Below are positions 1 to 5,139 of a DNA stretch of 5,479 bases, in pieces. Source of the stretch: DASWED01 sp036394995 (GTDB taxonomy: Bacteria; Actinomycetota; UBA4738; JACQTL01); the NCBI GenBank assembly GCA_036394995.1, contig DASWED010000122.1, forward strand, positions 1-5,479, written 5' to 3'. Made by a program: the position numbers and the translations under genes. The notes below the pieces were generated by a model that saw only the letters and a program-made list of their open reading frames with translations, was not told where the DNA came from and searched no databases. How positions within the stretch are numbered: position 1 is the first letter of the stretch; each line of letters starts with the position of its first letter.

Positions 1-1
1 A

Positions 2-871
2 AGGGTGCTGGCGTCGGCCGACCTCGGCGCGATCTGGCGGAGCCCTGGGCGTGGAGGCCTGCCGTTCTGGCTGGCGGTCGACCTCGTCGTGGTGATGCCG
101 ATCTCCTGGCTCCCCCTGGTCGCCGACTACAACCGGTTCGCTCGGCCGGGTGGGGGCGGGTTCGCCGGCACGTACTGGGGCTACCTGGCCGGGAACGTGT
201 GGTTCTATGCCCTCGGTGCACTCCTCGTGCTCGCGGCGGGGGCGGGCGCCGACGTGTTCGGGATCGGCACGGCCATCGCCGCCAGCGCCGGCGGGGGAGT
301 CGTTCTCATCGCGCTCCTCGTCGGCGAGAGCGACAACGCGTTCGCGGACATCTACTCGGCCGCGGTCTCGACGCAGAACGTGGCGCCGAACCTTCCGCAG
401 CGCGCGCTCATCACGGCGGTGGGGGCAGTGGGGTTCCTCCTCGCCCTGGCGTTCTCGATGGACCGCTACGAGCTGTTCCTGTTGTTGATCGGGTCGGTGT
501 TCGTGCCACTGGCGGCGGTCTTCATGGCCGACTACTTCGTGCATCACCGTGGACGGTACGGCGAGGGAGCGCTGTTCTCACCGACCGGGGTGAACATGCG
601 GGCCCTCGTGCCGTGGGCCGTCGGGTTCCTTCTCTATCATTGGAGCGCACCGACCGGGCCGCTTGGGTGGATCGAGGCCATGCGGACACTCTTCCATGAC
701 TGGCTGCATCTGCCGTTCCCCCTGTTCGATTCGGCCCTGGGGGCAAGCATCCCCAGCTTCGCCGTGGCCTTTGCTCTCTCGCTCGTCGTCCTGCGGCGAG
801 CGAGACGTCGCGGCGGGCCTACTCGTACACGGCCCGGGGTGTCGGCGGGGGGGCCGCGACCAGCAAGATGA
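2..871 (+). CDS. NCS1-family permease, CytX-like (5' end cut off)
   Basis: C-terminal part of a nucleobase:cation symporter-1 family inner-membrane transporter. The frame is open to the left edge (AGG at 2-4), so the GTG at 5 is unlikely to be the true start. Counting from that GTG, the sequence SWLPLVADYNRFAR at residues 34-47 is the NCS1 signature between two membrane segments. The stretch GESDNAFADIYSAAVSTQNV (107-126) resembles CytX, the putative hydroxymethylpyrimidine (thiamine precursor) carrier; that assignment is from memory of the family, and cytosine or another purine/pyrimidine is possible. About seven hydrophobic segments are visible (near 21-43, 57-79, 88-107, 137-152, 156-176, 197-212, 247-264). 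NCS1 proteins usually have twelve, so perhaps 130-180 residues lie outside. After the last segment comes an Arg/Gly/Pro-rich tail (265-288), whose last 17 codons lie antisense to the end of the cupin gene. Family confident; substrate is inference. Confidence 0.88.
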   Translation, partial: RVLASADLGAIWRSPGRGGLPFWLAVDLVVVMPISWLPLVADYNRFARPGGGGFAGTYWGYLAGNVWFYALGALLVLAAGAGADVFGIGTAIAASAGGGVVLIALLVGESDNAFADIYSAAVSTQNVAPNLPQRALITAVGAVGFLLALAFSMDRYELFLLLIGSVFVPLAAVFMADYFVHHRGRYGEGALFSPTGVNMRALVPWAVGFLLYHWSAPTGPLGWIEAMRTLFHDWLHLPFPLFDSALGASIPSFAVAFALSLVVLRRARRRGGPTRTRPGVSAGGPRPAR

Positions 872-1157
872 CGGCCGGCTCCTCCGAGGCGTTCTTGATC
901 GTGAGCTCAGATCCCGCGGGCACCAGGACGGTGCCCCACTGGCCCAAGCGCTTGCGGCCCTTGTCCACCTGGATCGCCACCCGGCCGGCCACCACCGTGC
1001 AGATCGCGTCGGAGTCCGGGTCTGAGATGGGGCCGAGGCCCTGTGCCCCTTGGAGGCACACGACCTCCGACCACAGGTGGTCGGACTCATAGAGTGGCTC
1101 GTGGCGGGGGCCGTCCTCAGAGAACCGGACGAGGTCCCGGAGATCCTTCGCGTCCAT
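819..1157 (-). CDS. Small single-domain cupin protein lacking metal ligands
   Basis: A 112-residue protein, the normal size for a one-domain cupin. The second half of the fold is clear: GQWGTVLVPAGSELTIKNAS at residues 72-91 follows the cupin motif 2 pattern G(x)5PxG(x)2H(x)3N, with P80, G82 and N89 present but Leu85 where His is usual. Motif 1 lies near residues 41-59 (ending VVAGRV); its HxH positions are occupied by a Ser/Asp/Pro-rich stretch, so no bound metal or metal-dependent reaction is expected. It may be a small-molecule-binding or structural cupin; the ligand is unknown. The start chosen is ATG at 1157. A TTG at 1166 would add three residues but overlaps the likely -10 box TACGCT, and no Shine-Dalgarno sequence is visible for either, consistent with a leaderless message. 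The 3' end overlaps the convergent permease by 53 bases. No operon partner is seen; it diverges from pepA. Confidence 0.82.
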   Translation of the reverse strand: MDAKDLRDLVRFSEDGPRHEPLYESDHLWSEVVCLQGAQGLGPISDPDSDAICTVVAGRVAIQVDKGRKRLGQWGTVLVPAGSELTIKNASEEPAVILLVAAPPPTPRAVYE

Positions 1158-1165
1158 GGGGCGCA

Positions 1166-1171
1166 AGCGTA
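1166..1171 (-). promoter_or_regulatory. Likely -10 box of the cupin gene (leaderless)
   Basis: On the minus strand the hexamer is TACGCT, matching the TAnnnT form of actinobacterial -10 boxes. It ends 8 bases before the A of the cupin ATG, placing the transcription start at or next to the start codon. No convincing -35 is seen. The call is inference from spacing. Confidence 0.45.
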
Positions 1172-1210
1172 GCGGGGCGACGCTCGTGACGCCCCCGCGG
1201 CCCGGACGGA

Positions 1211-1216
1211 TAGACT
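1211..1216 (+). promoter_or_regulatory. Likely -10 box of pepA
   Basis: TAGACT fits the TAnnnT -10 pattern and would start transcription around 1223, giving a leader of about 40 bases. A weak -35-like GTGACG at 1186-1191 (four of six matches to TTGACA) lies 19 bases upstream, a longer spacer than ideal. It is the only good hexamer before the gene in this intergenic region. Confidence 0.45.
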
Positions 1217-1224
1217 AGGCCGCT

Positions 1225-1250
1225 GACCTGCACGAACGACCTGCACGAAC
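1225..1250 (+). repeat. Perfect 13-base tandem repeat, two copies, in the pepA leader
   Basis: GACCTGCACGAAC occurs twice head-to-tail with no mismatch (1225-1237 and 1238-1250). A third copy breaks off after GA, where the Shine-Dalgarno AAGGAG begins. It fills nearly all of the predicted 5' leader. It could be a duplicated regulator or RNA-binding site, or a neutral slippage duplication; the sequence does not decide. Confidence 0.9.
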
Positions 1251-1251
1251 G

Positions 1252-1257
1252 AAGGAG
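1252..1257 (+). promoter_or_regulatory. Shine-Dalgarno of pepA
   Basis: AAGGAG lies 5 bases before the GTG at 1263, a strong site at the normal distance. It fixes GTG as the start, and it is the only textbook ribosome binding site seen in this window. Confidence 0.85.
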
Positions 1258-1262
1258 TCGCC

Positions 1263-2795
1263 GTGGCCACGTTCGTCTACTCCACCGACCCCCCCGCCTC
1301 CGTCCGTACCGACATCCTGGTCCTCCCGGTCTATGAGGGCCGAGAGGCCGGCCCCGGAGTGAAGGACGTGAAGGGAACCGATCTGCTGGCCCTGTACGCC
1401 GAGGCCAAGCTCAAGGGAAAGCGGGGCGAGCCCCTCCTCATCCCCAACACCGCCGGGCTCGGTGTCGCGGCCAAATCGGTGCTGCTGGTTGGGGTGGGCA
1501 AGCGGCGGGACGTCACGACCGACTCGCTCCGACGGGCGCTCGGACGGGTCGCGCCCCAGCTGGCCAAACGACGGACGGTCGCGACCACGTTCCCACAGGT
1601 CGTAGGGCGCTCACCCGAGGACGCCGTGCAGGCGACGGTGGAGGGCCTGCTCCTCGGCTCGTACCGGTTCGACCGGTACAAGTCGGGCAAGAACGAGGAC
1701 CATCCGGAGAAGCCGGCCCTGCGAACCGTCATCATCCTCGGGTCGCCCAGGTGGACCGGCCGGGCCGTGGTCCGGAACCTGGAGGAGTCGATCGCCCGTG
1801 GCGACATCGTGAGCGACGCCGTCGCCTGGGCCCGGGATCTGGTGAACACGCCCGCGGGGGACCTCACACCTGAGGTCCTTGCCGGATATGCGGCGGAGAT
1901 GGCCAAGGAGGTCGGCCTCGAGTCCAAGGTCTGGACCGAACCCGAGCTCCAGCGGGGAAAATTCGGCGGCATCCTCGGGGTGGGCCAGGGGAGCGCGAAC
2001 CCGCCCCGCATGATCGAGCTCAAGTACCGGGGGGGCCCGAGCAGTCAGGCCCCCATCGCGCTGACCGGCAAAGGCATCACGTTCGATTCCGGCGGGCTGT
2101 CGATCAAGGACGCGGCGCAGATGGAGTGGATGAAGGCAGACATGGCAGGGGCGGCCTCCATCCTCGCGGCTATGAAGGCCATCGCCCGGCTGAAGCCGAG
2201 CGTGAACGTCATCGCGGCAATCCCGTCGTCGGAGAACATGCCGAGCGGCTCGGCCATCCGCCCGGGCGACGTCTTGCGGCACCGCGGCGGCAAGACCTCC
2301 GAGGTGGTGAACACCGACGCCGAGGGGCGTCTGGTCCTGGCCGACGCACTGGCCTACCTGGCAGAACGCAAGCCGCGCGTCATCATCGACACGGCCACCC
2401 TCACCGGCGCGTGCATGGTGGCCTTGGGTCGCGACATCTACGGCGTGTTCGGGAACGACGGCGGCCTCATCCGGGACATCCTGGCCGCCGGGGAAGCGGT
2501 GGGAGAGCCCGGGTGGGAGCTCCCCCTGTACCGCGACTATCGCCGCCTCATCAGGTCGAACGTCGCCGACGTTCGCAACGCGGGGAAGGACCGGTGGGCC
2601 GGCGCCATCACGGCGGCGTTGTTCCTCGCCGAGTTCGTGGGGGACACCCCATGGGTCCACCTGGACGTGGCCGGCCCGGCGTTCCCGGAGAAGGCCGGCG
2701 ACTACTGGCCGACCGGTGCGACCGGTGTGCCGTCGCGCACGCTGGTGCAGTACGTGCTGACCCAGGCCAAGCGCCCGGCCCGCCGCCCAGGTTAG
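1263..2795 (+). CDS. pepA: Leucyl aminopeptidase (M17 family, PepA-like)
   Basis: Cytosolic metallo-aminopeptidase that removes N-terminal residues, classically leucine, from peptides during protein turnover; family members work as hexamers with two metal ions per subunit. At 510 residues it is full length for M17. The N-terminal domain covers roughly residues 15-150 and the catalytic domain about 185-500. The signature NTDAEGRLVLADAL begins at residue 350, and TGKGITFDSGG at 268-278. The expected metal-binding and catalytic residues are all present: K270, D275, K282, D293, D352, E354 and R356, at the same numbers as in the E. coli enzyme. The GTG start is set by AAGGAG 5 bases upstream. Some PepA proteins also bind DNA; nothing here shows whether this one does. 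The TAG stop overlaps the stop codon of the convergent methyltransferase gene, leaving no room for a terminator between them. Identification is very secure; physiological substrates are not predictable. Confidence 0.97.
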   Translation: MATFVYSTDPPASVRTDILVLPVYEGREAGPGVKDVKGTDLLALYAEAKLKGKRGEPLLIPNTAGLGVAAKSVLLVGVGKRRDVTTDSLRRALGRVAPQLAKRRTVATTFPQVVGRSPEDAVQATVEGLLLGSYRFDRYKSGKNEDHPEKPALRTVIILGSPRWTGRAVVRNLEESIARGDIVSDAVAWARDLVNTPAGDLTPEVLAGYAAEMAKEVGLESKVWTEPELQRGKFGGILGVGQGSANPPRMIELKYRGGPSSQAPIALTGKGITFDSGGLSIKDAAQMEWMKADMAGAASILAAMKAIARLKPSVNVIAAIPSSENMPSGSAIRPGDVLRHRGGKTSEVVNTDAEGRLVLADALAYLAERKPRVIIDTATLTGACMVALGRDIYGVFGNDGGLIRDILAAGEAVGEPGWELPLYRDYRRLIRSNVADVRNAGKDRWAGAITAALFLAEFVGDTPWVHLDVAGPAFPEKAGDYWPTGATGVPSRTLVQYVLTQAKRPARRPG

Positions 2796-3595
2796 GTCTT
2801 GGCGCCGACCGCGAGCCAGACGTCGCGGAAGTCGTTGACGGGATCGGAGAACCGATCGGCGAACACCCGCTGGGCGTTGCGGCGGAAGGATTCCCATCCC
2901 TTCGGGCCGAGCATCGAGCGGAGGAATCGACCCGTGGACCACGTGCCCAGCCCGTCGACGTAGTCCTGGAGCGGGTAGGCGAACCGGTACTCGCGGCGCT
3001 CGGTTCGGACGTGCTTGAGCCCCGCGTCGAGCAGCGTCTCCTCGATGGCCATCCGGTCGGCGAACCGGTCGGCCCAAGGTATCGCCTGGGTCCGGACGTC
3101 CAGGAGCATCTGCTGGCCGACGGTACCCTCCACGAGCTCGAGCCAGGTCTTCTGGAGCTCGTCGCGGTCGCCGTCGGCCCACGACGACAGGGCCAGCCGT
3201 CCCCCGGGCTTCAGCACCCGGATCATGTCGAACAACGCCGTCTGGTACTTCGTGAAGTGCGAGACGACGAAGCTCGCGGTCACGGCGTCGAACGTCGCGT
3301 CCCGGAAGGGGAGGTCGATGGCCTCCGCGGCGGCCAGGCGAAGCGCGGGCCGTGTCCGCGCCGCCTGGCCCAGCATCCCCAGCGACACGTCGACCCCTAC
3401 TGCCACCCCCTCAGGCCCGAGGAGCGCGGCGGCCGCGGACGCGGCGACGCCCGTCCCGGTGCCGACGTCGAGGACGCGGCCGCCGCGCGGCGGTTGGGCC
3501 AGTGCGACCAGGTCGCCGGCCGGCTGAGCCAACCGCGGCGCGTTGATGCGCTCGTAGGTCTCGGCGACGCCATCGTAGGAACGCCAGTCGTCCAT
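2792..3595 (-). CDS. Class I SAM-dependent methyltransferase
   Basis: A 267-residue soluble enzyme of the Methyltransf_11/UbiE-like type that would transfer a methyl group from S-adenosylmethionine to an unknown, probably small-molecule, acceptor. SAM-binding motif I is VLDVGTGTG at residues 41-49. The acidic residue ending strand 2 is D69 (GVDVS), AIDLPF at 92-97 is the adenine-side motif, FDAV at 102-105 is strand 4, and LKPGGRLALSSW at 128-139 is the following strand-helix signature. The C-terminal 120 residues, which set acceptor choice in this family, carry nothing I recognise. The length suits the family. The ATG at 3595 lacks a Shine-Dalgarno sequence but has TAGGCT 9 bases upstream, so a leaderless message is likely. 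The gene diverges from the membrane-protein operon to its right and meets pepA tail-to-tail with a 4-base overlap of the two genes (2792-2795). No pathway partner adjoins it, so no gene symbol is given. Confidence 0.92.
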   Translation of the reverse strand: MDDWRSYDGVAETYERINAPRLAQPAGDLVALAQPPRGGRVLDVGTGTGVAASAAAALLGPEGVAVGVDVSLGMLGQAARTRPALRLAAAEAIDLPFRDATFDAVTASFVVSHFTKYQTALFDMIRVLKPGGRLALSSWADGDRDELQKTWLELVEGTVGQQMLLDVRTQAIPWADRFADRMAIEETLLDAGLKHVRTERREYRFAYPLQDYVDGLGTWSTGRFLRSMLGPKGWESFRRNAQRVFADRFSDPVNDFRDVWLAVGAKT

Positions 3596-3604
3596 CGGCG
3601 AGAC

Positions 3605-3610
3605 AGCCTA
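3605..3610 (-). promoter_or_regulatory. Likely -10 box of the methyltransferase gene (leaderless)
   Basis: On the minus strand this reads TAGGCT, ending 9 bases before the ATG at 3595. The hexamer is identical to the one serving the divergent operon at 3701-3706. The distance implies a transcript starting at or within a few bases of the start codon. No -35 match is evident. Confidence 0.5.
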
Positions 3611-3626
3611 GCCGGTGTCCGTCGGT

Positions 3627-3660
3627 TCGCCCGGCCGGCGTTCACGGGCGAGCCGGGCGA
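3627..3660. repeat. GC-rich inverted repeat in the divergent intergenic region
   Basis: TCGCCCGG (3627-3634) is the exact reverse complement of CCGGGCGA (3653-3660). A shorter 7-base partner CGGGCGA also occurs at 3645-3651, so two pairings are possible. It sits just upstream of the methyltransferase promoter. In DNA this GC-rich such repeats arise easily, so a regulatory role is only a possibility. Confidence 0.35.
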
Positions 3661-3661
3661 T

Positions 3662-3689
3662 GGCGCGATGATCGTGAGCGGATCGCGCC
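3662..3689. promoter_or_regulatory. Operator-like perfect 8-base inverted repeat
   Basis: GGCGCGAT (3662-3669) and ATCGCGCC (3682-3689) are exact inverted copies separated by 12 bases, so the arm centres lie 20 bases apart, about two helical turns. The site ends 11 bases before the TAGGCT box of the rightward operon and covers its expected -35 position, where a dimeric repressor or activator would act. No regulator gene is visible in the window. The repeat is seen directly; the operator role is inference. Confidence 0.45.
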
Positions 3690-3700
3690 CGTGCCGAGGG

Positions 3701-3706
3701 TAGGCT
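3701..3706 (+). promoter_or_regulatory. Likely -10 box of the membrane protein / CPBP / PPOX operon
   Basis: TAGGCT matches TAnnnT and predicts transcription starting about 3713-3717, immediately before or at the ATG at 3717. The -35 position (about 3678-3683) shows no TTGACA match and lies within the inverted repeat at 3662-3689, suggesting dependence on a regulator or an extended -10 type contact. Confidence 0.5.
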
Positions 3707-3716
3707 GATGCCCGGC

Positions 3717-3734
3717 ATGAGCGGACACGCTTGA
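3717..3734 (+). other. Possible leaderless mini-reading frame overlapping the next start
   Basis: ATG at 3717 opens a frame of five codons (MSGHA) ending in TGA at 3732-3734. An in-frame ATG at 3708 would make it MPGMSGHA, but it lies too close to the -10 box to be on the transcript. The stop overlaps the TTG start of the next gene in the sequence TTGA, the arrangement used for coupled reinitiation. Too short to judge by composition; translation is a hypothesis based on position alone. Confidence 0.3.
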
Positions 3735-4507
3735 GGGGGCCCGCCGGCGTCACGGCGCTGGTCTTGGGGGAGCTCGCTGCCGGCGGGGTGGCGCTCCTGT
3801 TCCTCACCCCGCTGTGGCACGAGGTGAGACCGGGGTTCTTCAAGCTCACCGGGTGTGTCGTCCTTGTCGTGGCGCTCGGCGCGTGGGGGTCGGCGGATGC
3901 CGGCCTTGTCGAGGGAACCCAGACGGGGCAGTGGTCGGAGCGCCTCGCGGGCGCGCTGGCGCTGGTGACCCTGGCCTGGGTGACGCTGCTGTTCGTCCGG
4001 CGACCGGGAACGGCGCGAGCCGTGGGGGTGGCCTCGGTTCCCCTGTCGATCGCCATGCTCGTGGCCATGGCCGGGACGGCCGACGAGTCGCCGGTCGTCT
4101 CCTTCCTGCAGCTGCTGGCCGGGGCGGCCTTCCTCGGCGCGGTCGTGGACGGGCTCCTGCTCGGGCACTGGTACCTCACCGACCGCGGGCTGTCGAGGGG
4201 ACCCATCAACCGTTCGACCTCGTTCCTGATCGTCGCGGTGCTGCTCGAGGCTGCGGCCGTCGTCGCTGGGGGATTCGGTCCCACCACAGCGACGTCGAAC
4301 TTCAACCCCCTGCTCACCTCCGCCGGGCTCGCGTCGTGGATCGCGCTCGGGATGGTCGGCGCTACCGCGCTCATCGCGGTCCTGATTCGCGCCGCGCTCA
4401 AGGGTCCCCGGGCCTCGGCGGTGCAGGCCGCCACGGGCTTCTTCTACCTCGCCGTCATCACCGCGTTGACCGCGGAATTCGCGGCCAAGGTTCGGTTCCT
4501 CCGGTAG
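3731..4507 (+). CDS. Unidentified multi-pass membrane protein with GHWYL motif
   Basis: I do not recognise this family with certainty. The 258-residue product is almost entirely hydrophobic, with about eight membrane segments (near residues 6-26, 40-57, 72-89, 97-114, 124-145, 163-183, 196-219, 233-250). Notable features are a polar loop TPLWHEVRPGFFKLTG (26-41), the motif DGLLLGHWYLTDRGL (140-154) with D140 and H146, and a C-terminal TALTAEFAAKVRFL (244-257) with E249. A buried His and Glu recall quinone- or haem-interacting membrane anchors such as the NrfD/DmsC group, but that is a weak resemblance, not an assignment. The start is taken as TTG at 3731: an in-frame TAG lies at 3701, no other start codon lies between, and a later start would cut the first membrane segment. 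There is no clear Shine-Dalgarno sequence; coupling to the mini-frame at 3717 is possible. It is first of three coupled genes, ending 2 bases before the CPBP gene. Confidence 0.8.
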   Translation: MRGPAGVTALVLGELAAGGVALLFLTPLWHEVRPGFFKLTGCVVLVVALGAWGSADAGLVEGTQTGQWSERLAGALALVTLAWVTLLFVRRPGTARAVGVASVPLSIAMLVAMAGTADESPVVSFLQLLAGAAFLGAVVDGLLLGHWYLTDRGLSRGPINRSTSFLIVAVLLEAAAVVAGGFGPTTATSNFNPLLTSAGLASWIALGMVGATALIAVLIRAALKGPRASAVQAATGFFYLAVITALTAEFAAKVRFLR

Positions 4508-4509
4508 CC

Positions 4510-5139
4510 ATGGTCGCAGTGGTGATGATCGTCGGTGCCCTCCTCGAGTTCGCCGCATGGTGGGCCGTCTCCCGGAAGGGGTTCAGCATCTGGGTGGCCA
4601 TGGGGATCGCCCTTCCGGCCCTGGGCATCGCGGCCGTCGCGGTCGGGGAGCCGTCGCTCTCGCCGGCGGTGAGCGGCGGCGTCGCCGTCGCCTCGGGCGC
4701 GGCGGCGGGCGTCGCCCTGTACCTGGCGACCCGGCTGTTCGTGGTCGCCATCCGGCCGTGGCGGACCTTCCAGCGCCATTCGGTCGAGGTGTACGCCCAC
4801 CAGGCGGGGCTGCCGCTCGTCGCCGCCATCGTGCTCGCCGCGGCGGTGATGGCTCCCGGCGAGGAGCTGTTCTGGCGCGGCCTGTTCCAGGCCAAGTTGA
4901 GCACTGTCCTCGACGGCCGGACGGCGGGGGCGGCCATCGCGTGGGCGGCGTTCGCGGTGGCCAACCTGCCCAGCCGCAATCTGGCCATCATCGCCGGGGC
5001 GGTGGTGGGGGGAGCGATGTGGTCGGCGCTTTGCTGGTGGACTGGGGGCGCGTTGGCCAGCATCGTGTGCCACGCCCTGTGGACGGCCCTGATGCTCGGG
5101 TTTCCCGTAGTCCGCGTACCCGTCGGTGGGCGGGCGTGA
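4510..5139 (+). CDS. CPBP/Abi (Rce1-like) intramembrane protease homologue, altered motifs
   Basis: A 209-residue integral membrane protein of the CPBP family, whose active members cleave proteins or peptides within the membrane and include the CAAX protease Rce1 and bacteriocin self-immunity proteins. Motif 1 is intact: PGEELFWRG at 116-124 gives the EExxxR core E118, E119, R123. Motif 2, normally FxxxH, reads FAVAN with Asn152 in place of His. Motif 3, normally HxxxN, reads HALWT with H188 kept and Thr192 in place of Asn. Hydrophobic segments are near 4-20, 27-45, 53-80, 100-115, 140-153, 158-177 and 180-199. Similar substitutions may mark an actinobacterial subfamily, so loss of activity is not proven. 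The ATG is 2 bases after the preceding stop. The same frame stays open upstream to 3814, but that part is Arg-rich and antisense-like, so it is not taken as coding. The stop overlaps the next gene's GTG start. Family confident; substrate unknown. Confidence 0.88.
   Translation: MVAVVMIVGALLEFAAWWAVSRKGFSIWVAMGIALPALGIAAVAVGEPSLSPAVSGGVAVASGAAAGVALYLATRLFVVAIRPWRTFQRHSVEVYAHQAGLPLVAAIVLAAAVMAPGEELFWRGLFQAKLSTVLDGRTAGAAIAWAAFAVANLPSRNLAIIAGAVVGGAMWSALCWWTGGALASIVCHALWTALMLGFPVVRVPVGGRA

Noticed and set aside
830..856. CGGCCC / GGGCCG inverted repeat as a terminator between permease and cupin
   Set aside because: Only a 6-base stem with a 15-base loop, no T-run, and within both coding sequences; expected by chance at this GC content.
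2760..2815. Search for a terminator at the pepA/methyltransferase junction
   Set aside because: Only short GC palindromes such as GGCGCC are present, without a usable stem-loop and T-run.
1611..3182. Long minus-strand open frame (523 codons) across pepA and the methyltransferase gene
   Set aside because: It lies antisense to a pepA with complete catalytic residues and is rich in Arg, Gly and Pro with no recognisable motif, as expected of an open shadow frame in high-GC DNA.
2126..3703. Long plus-strand open frame (525 codons) out of frame with pepA
   Set aside because: Arg/Gly/Pro-rich with no domain signature; it overlaps two secure genes and even the divergent intergenic region.
3814..4509. 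Upstream extension of the CPBP frame
   Set aside because: The frame is open but the translation is Arg-rich and soluble, while the overlapping frame encodes a coherent multi-pass membrane protein ending 2 bases before the CPBP ATG at 4510.
3397..4558. Two minus-strand open frames opposite the membrane-protein gene
   Set aside because: Low-complexity Ser/Thr/Ala/Arg or Arg/Gly composition without motifs; shadows of the plus-strand gene.
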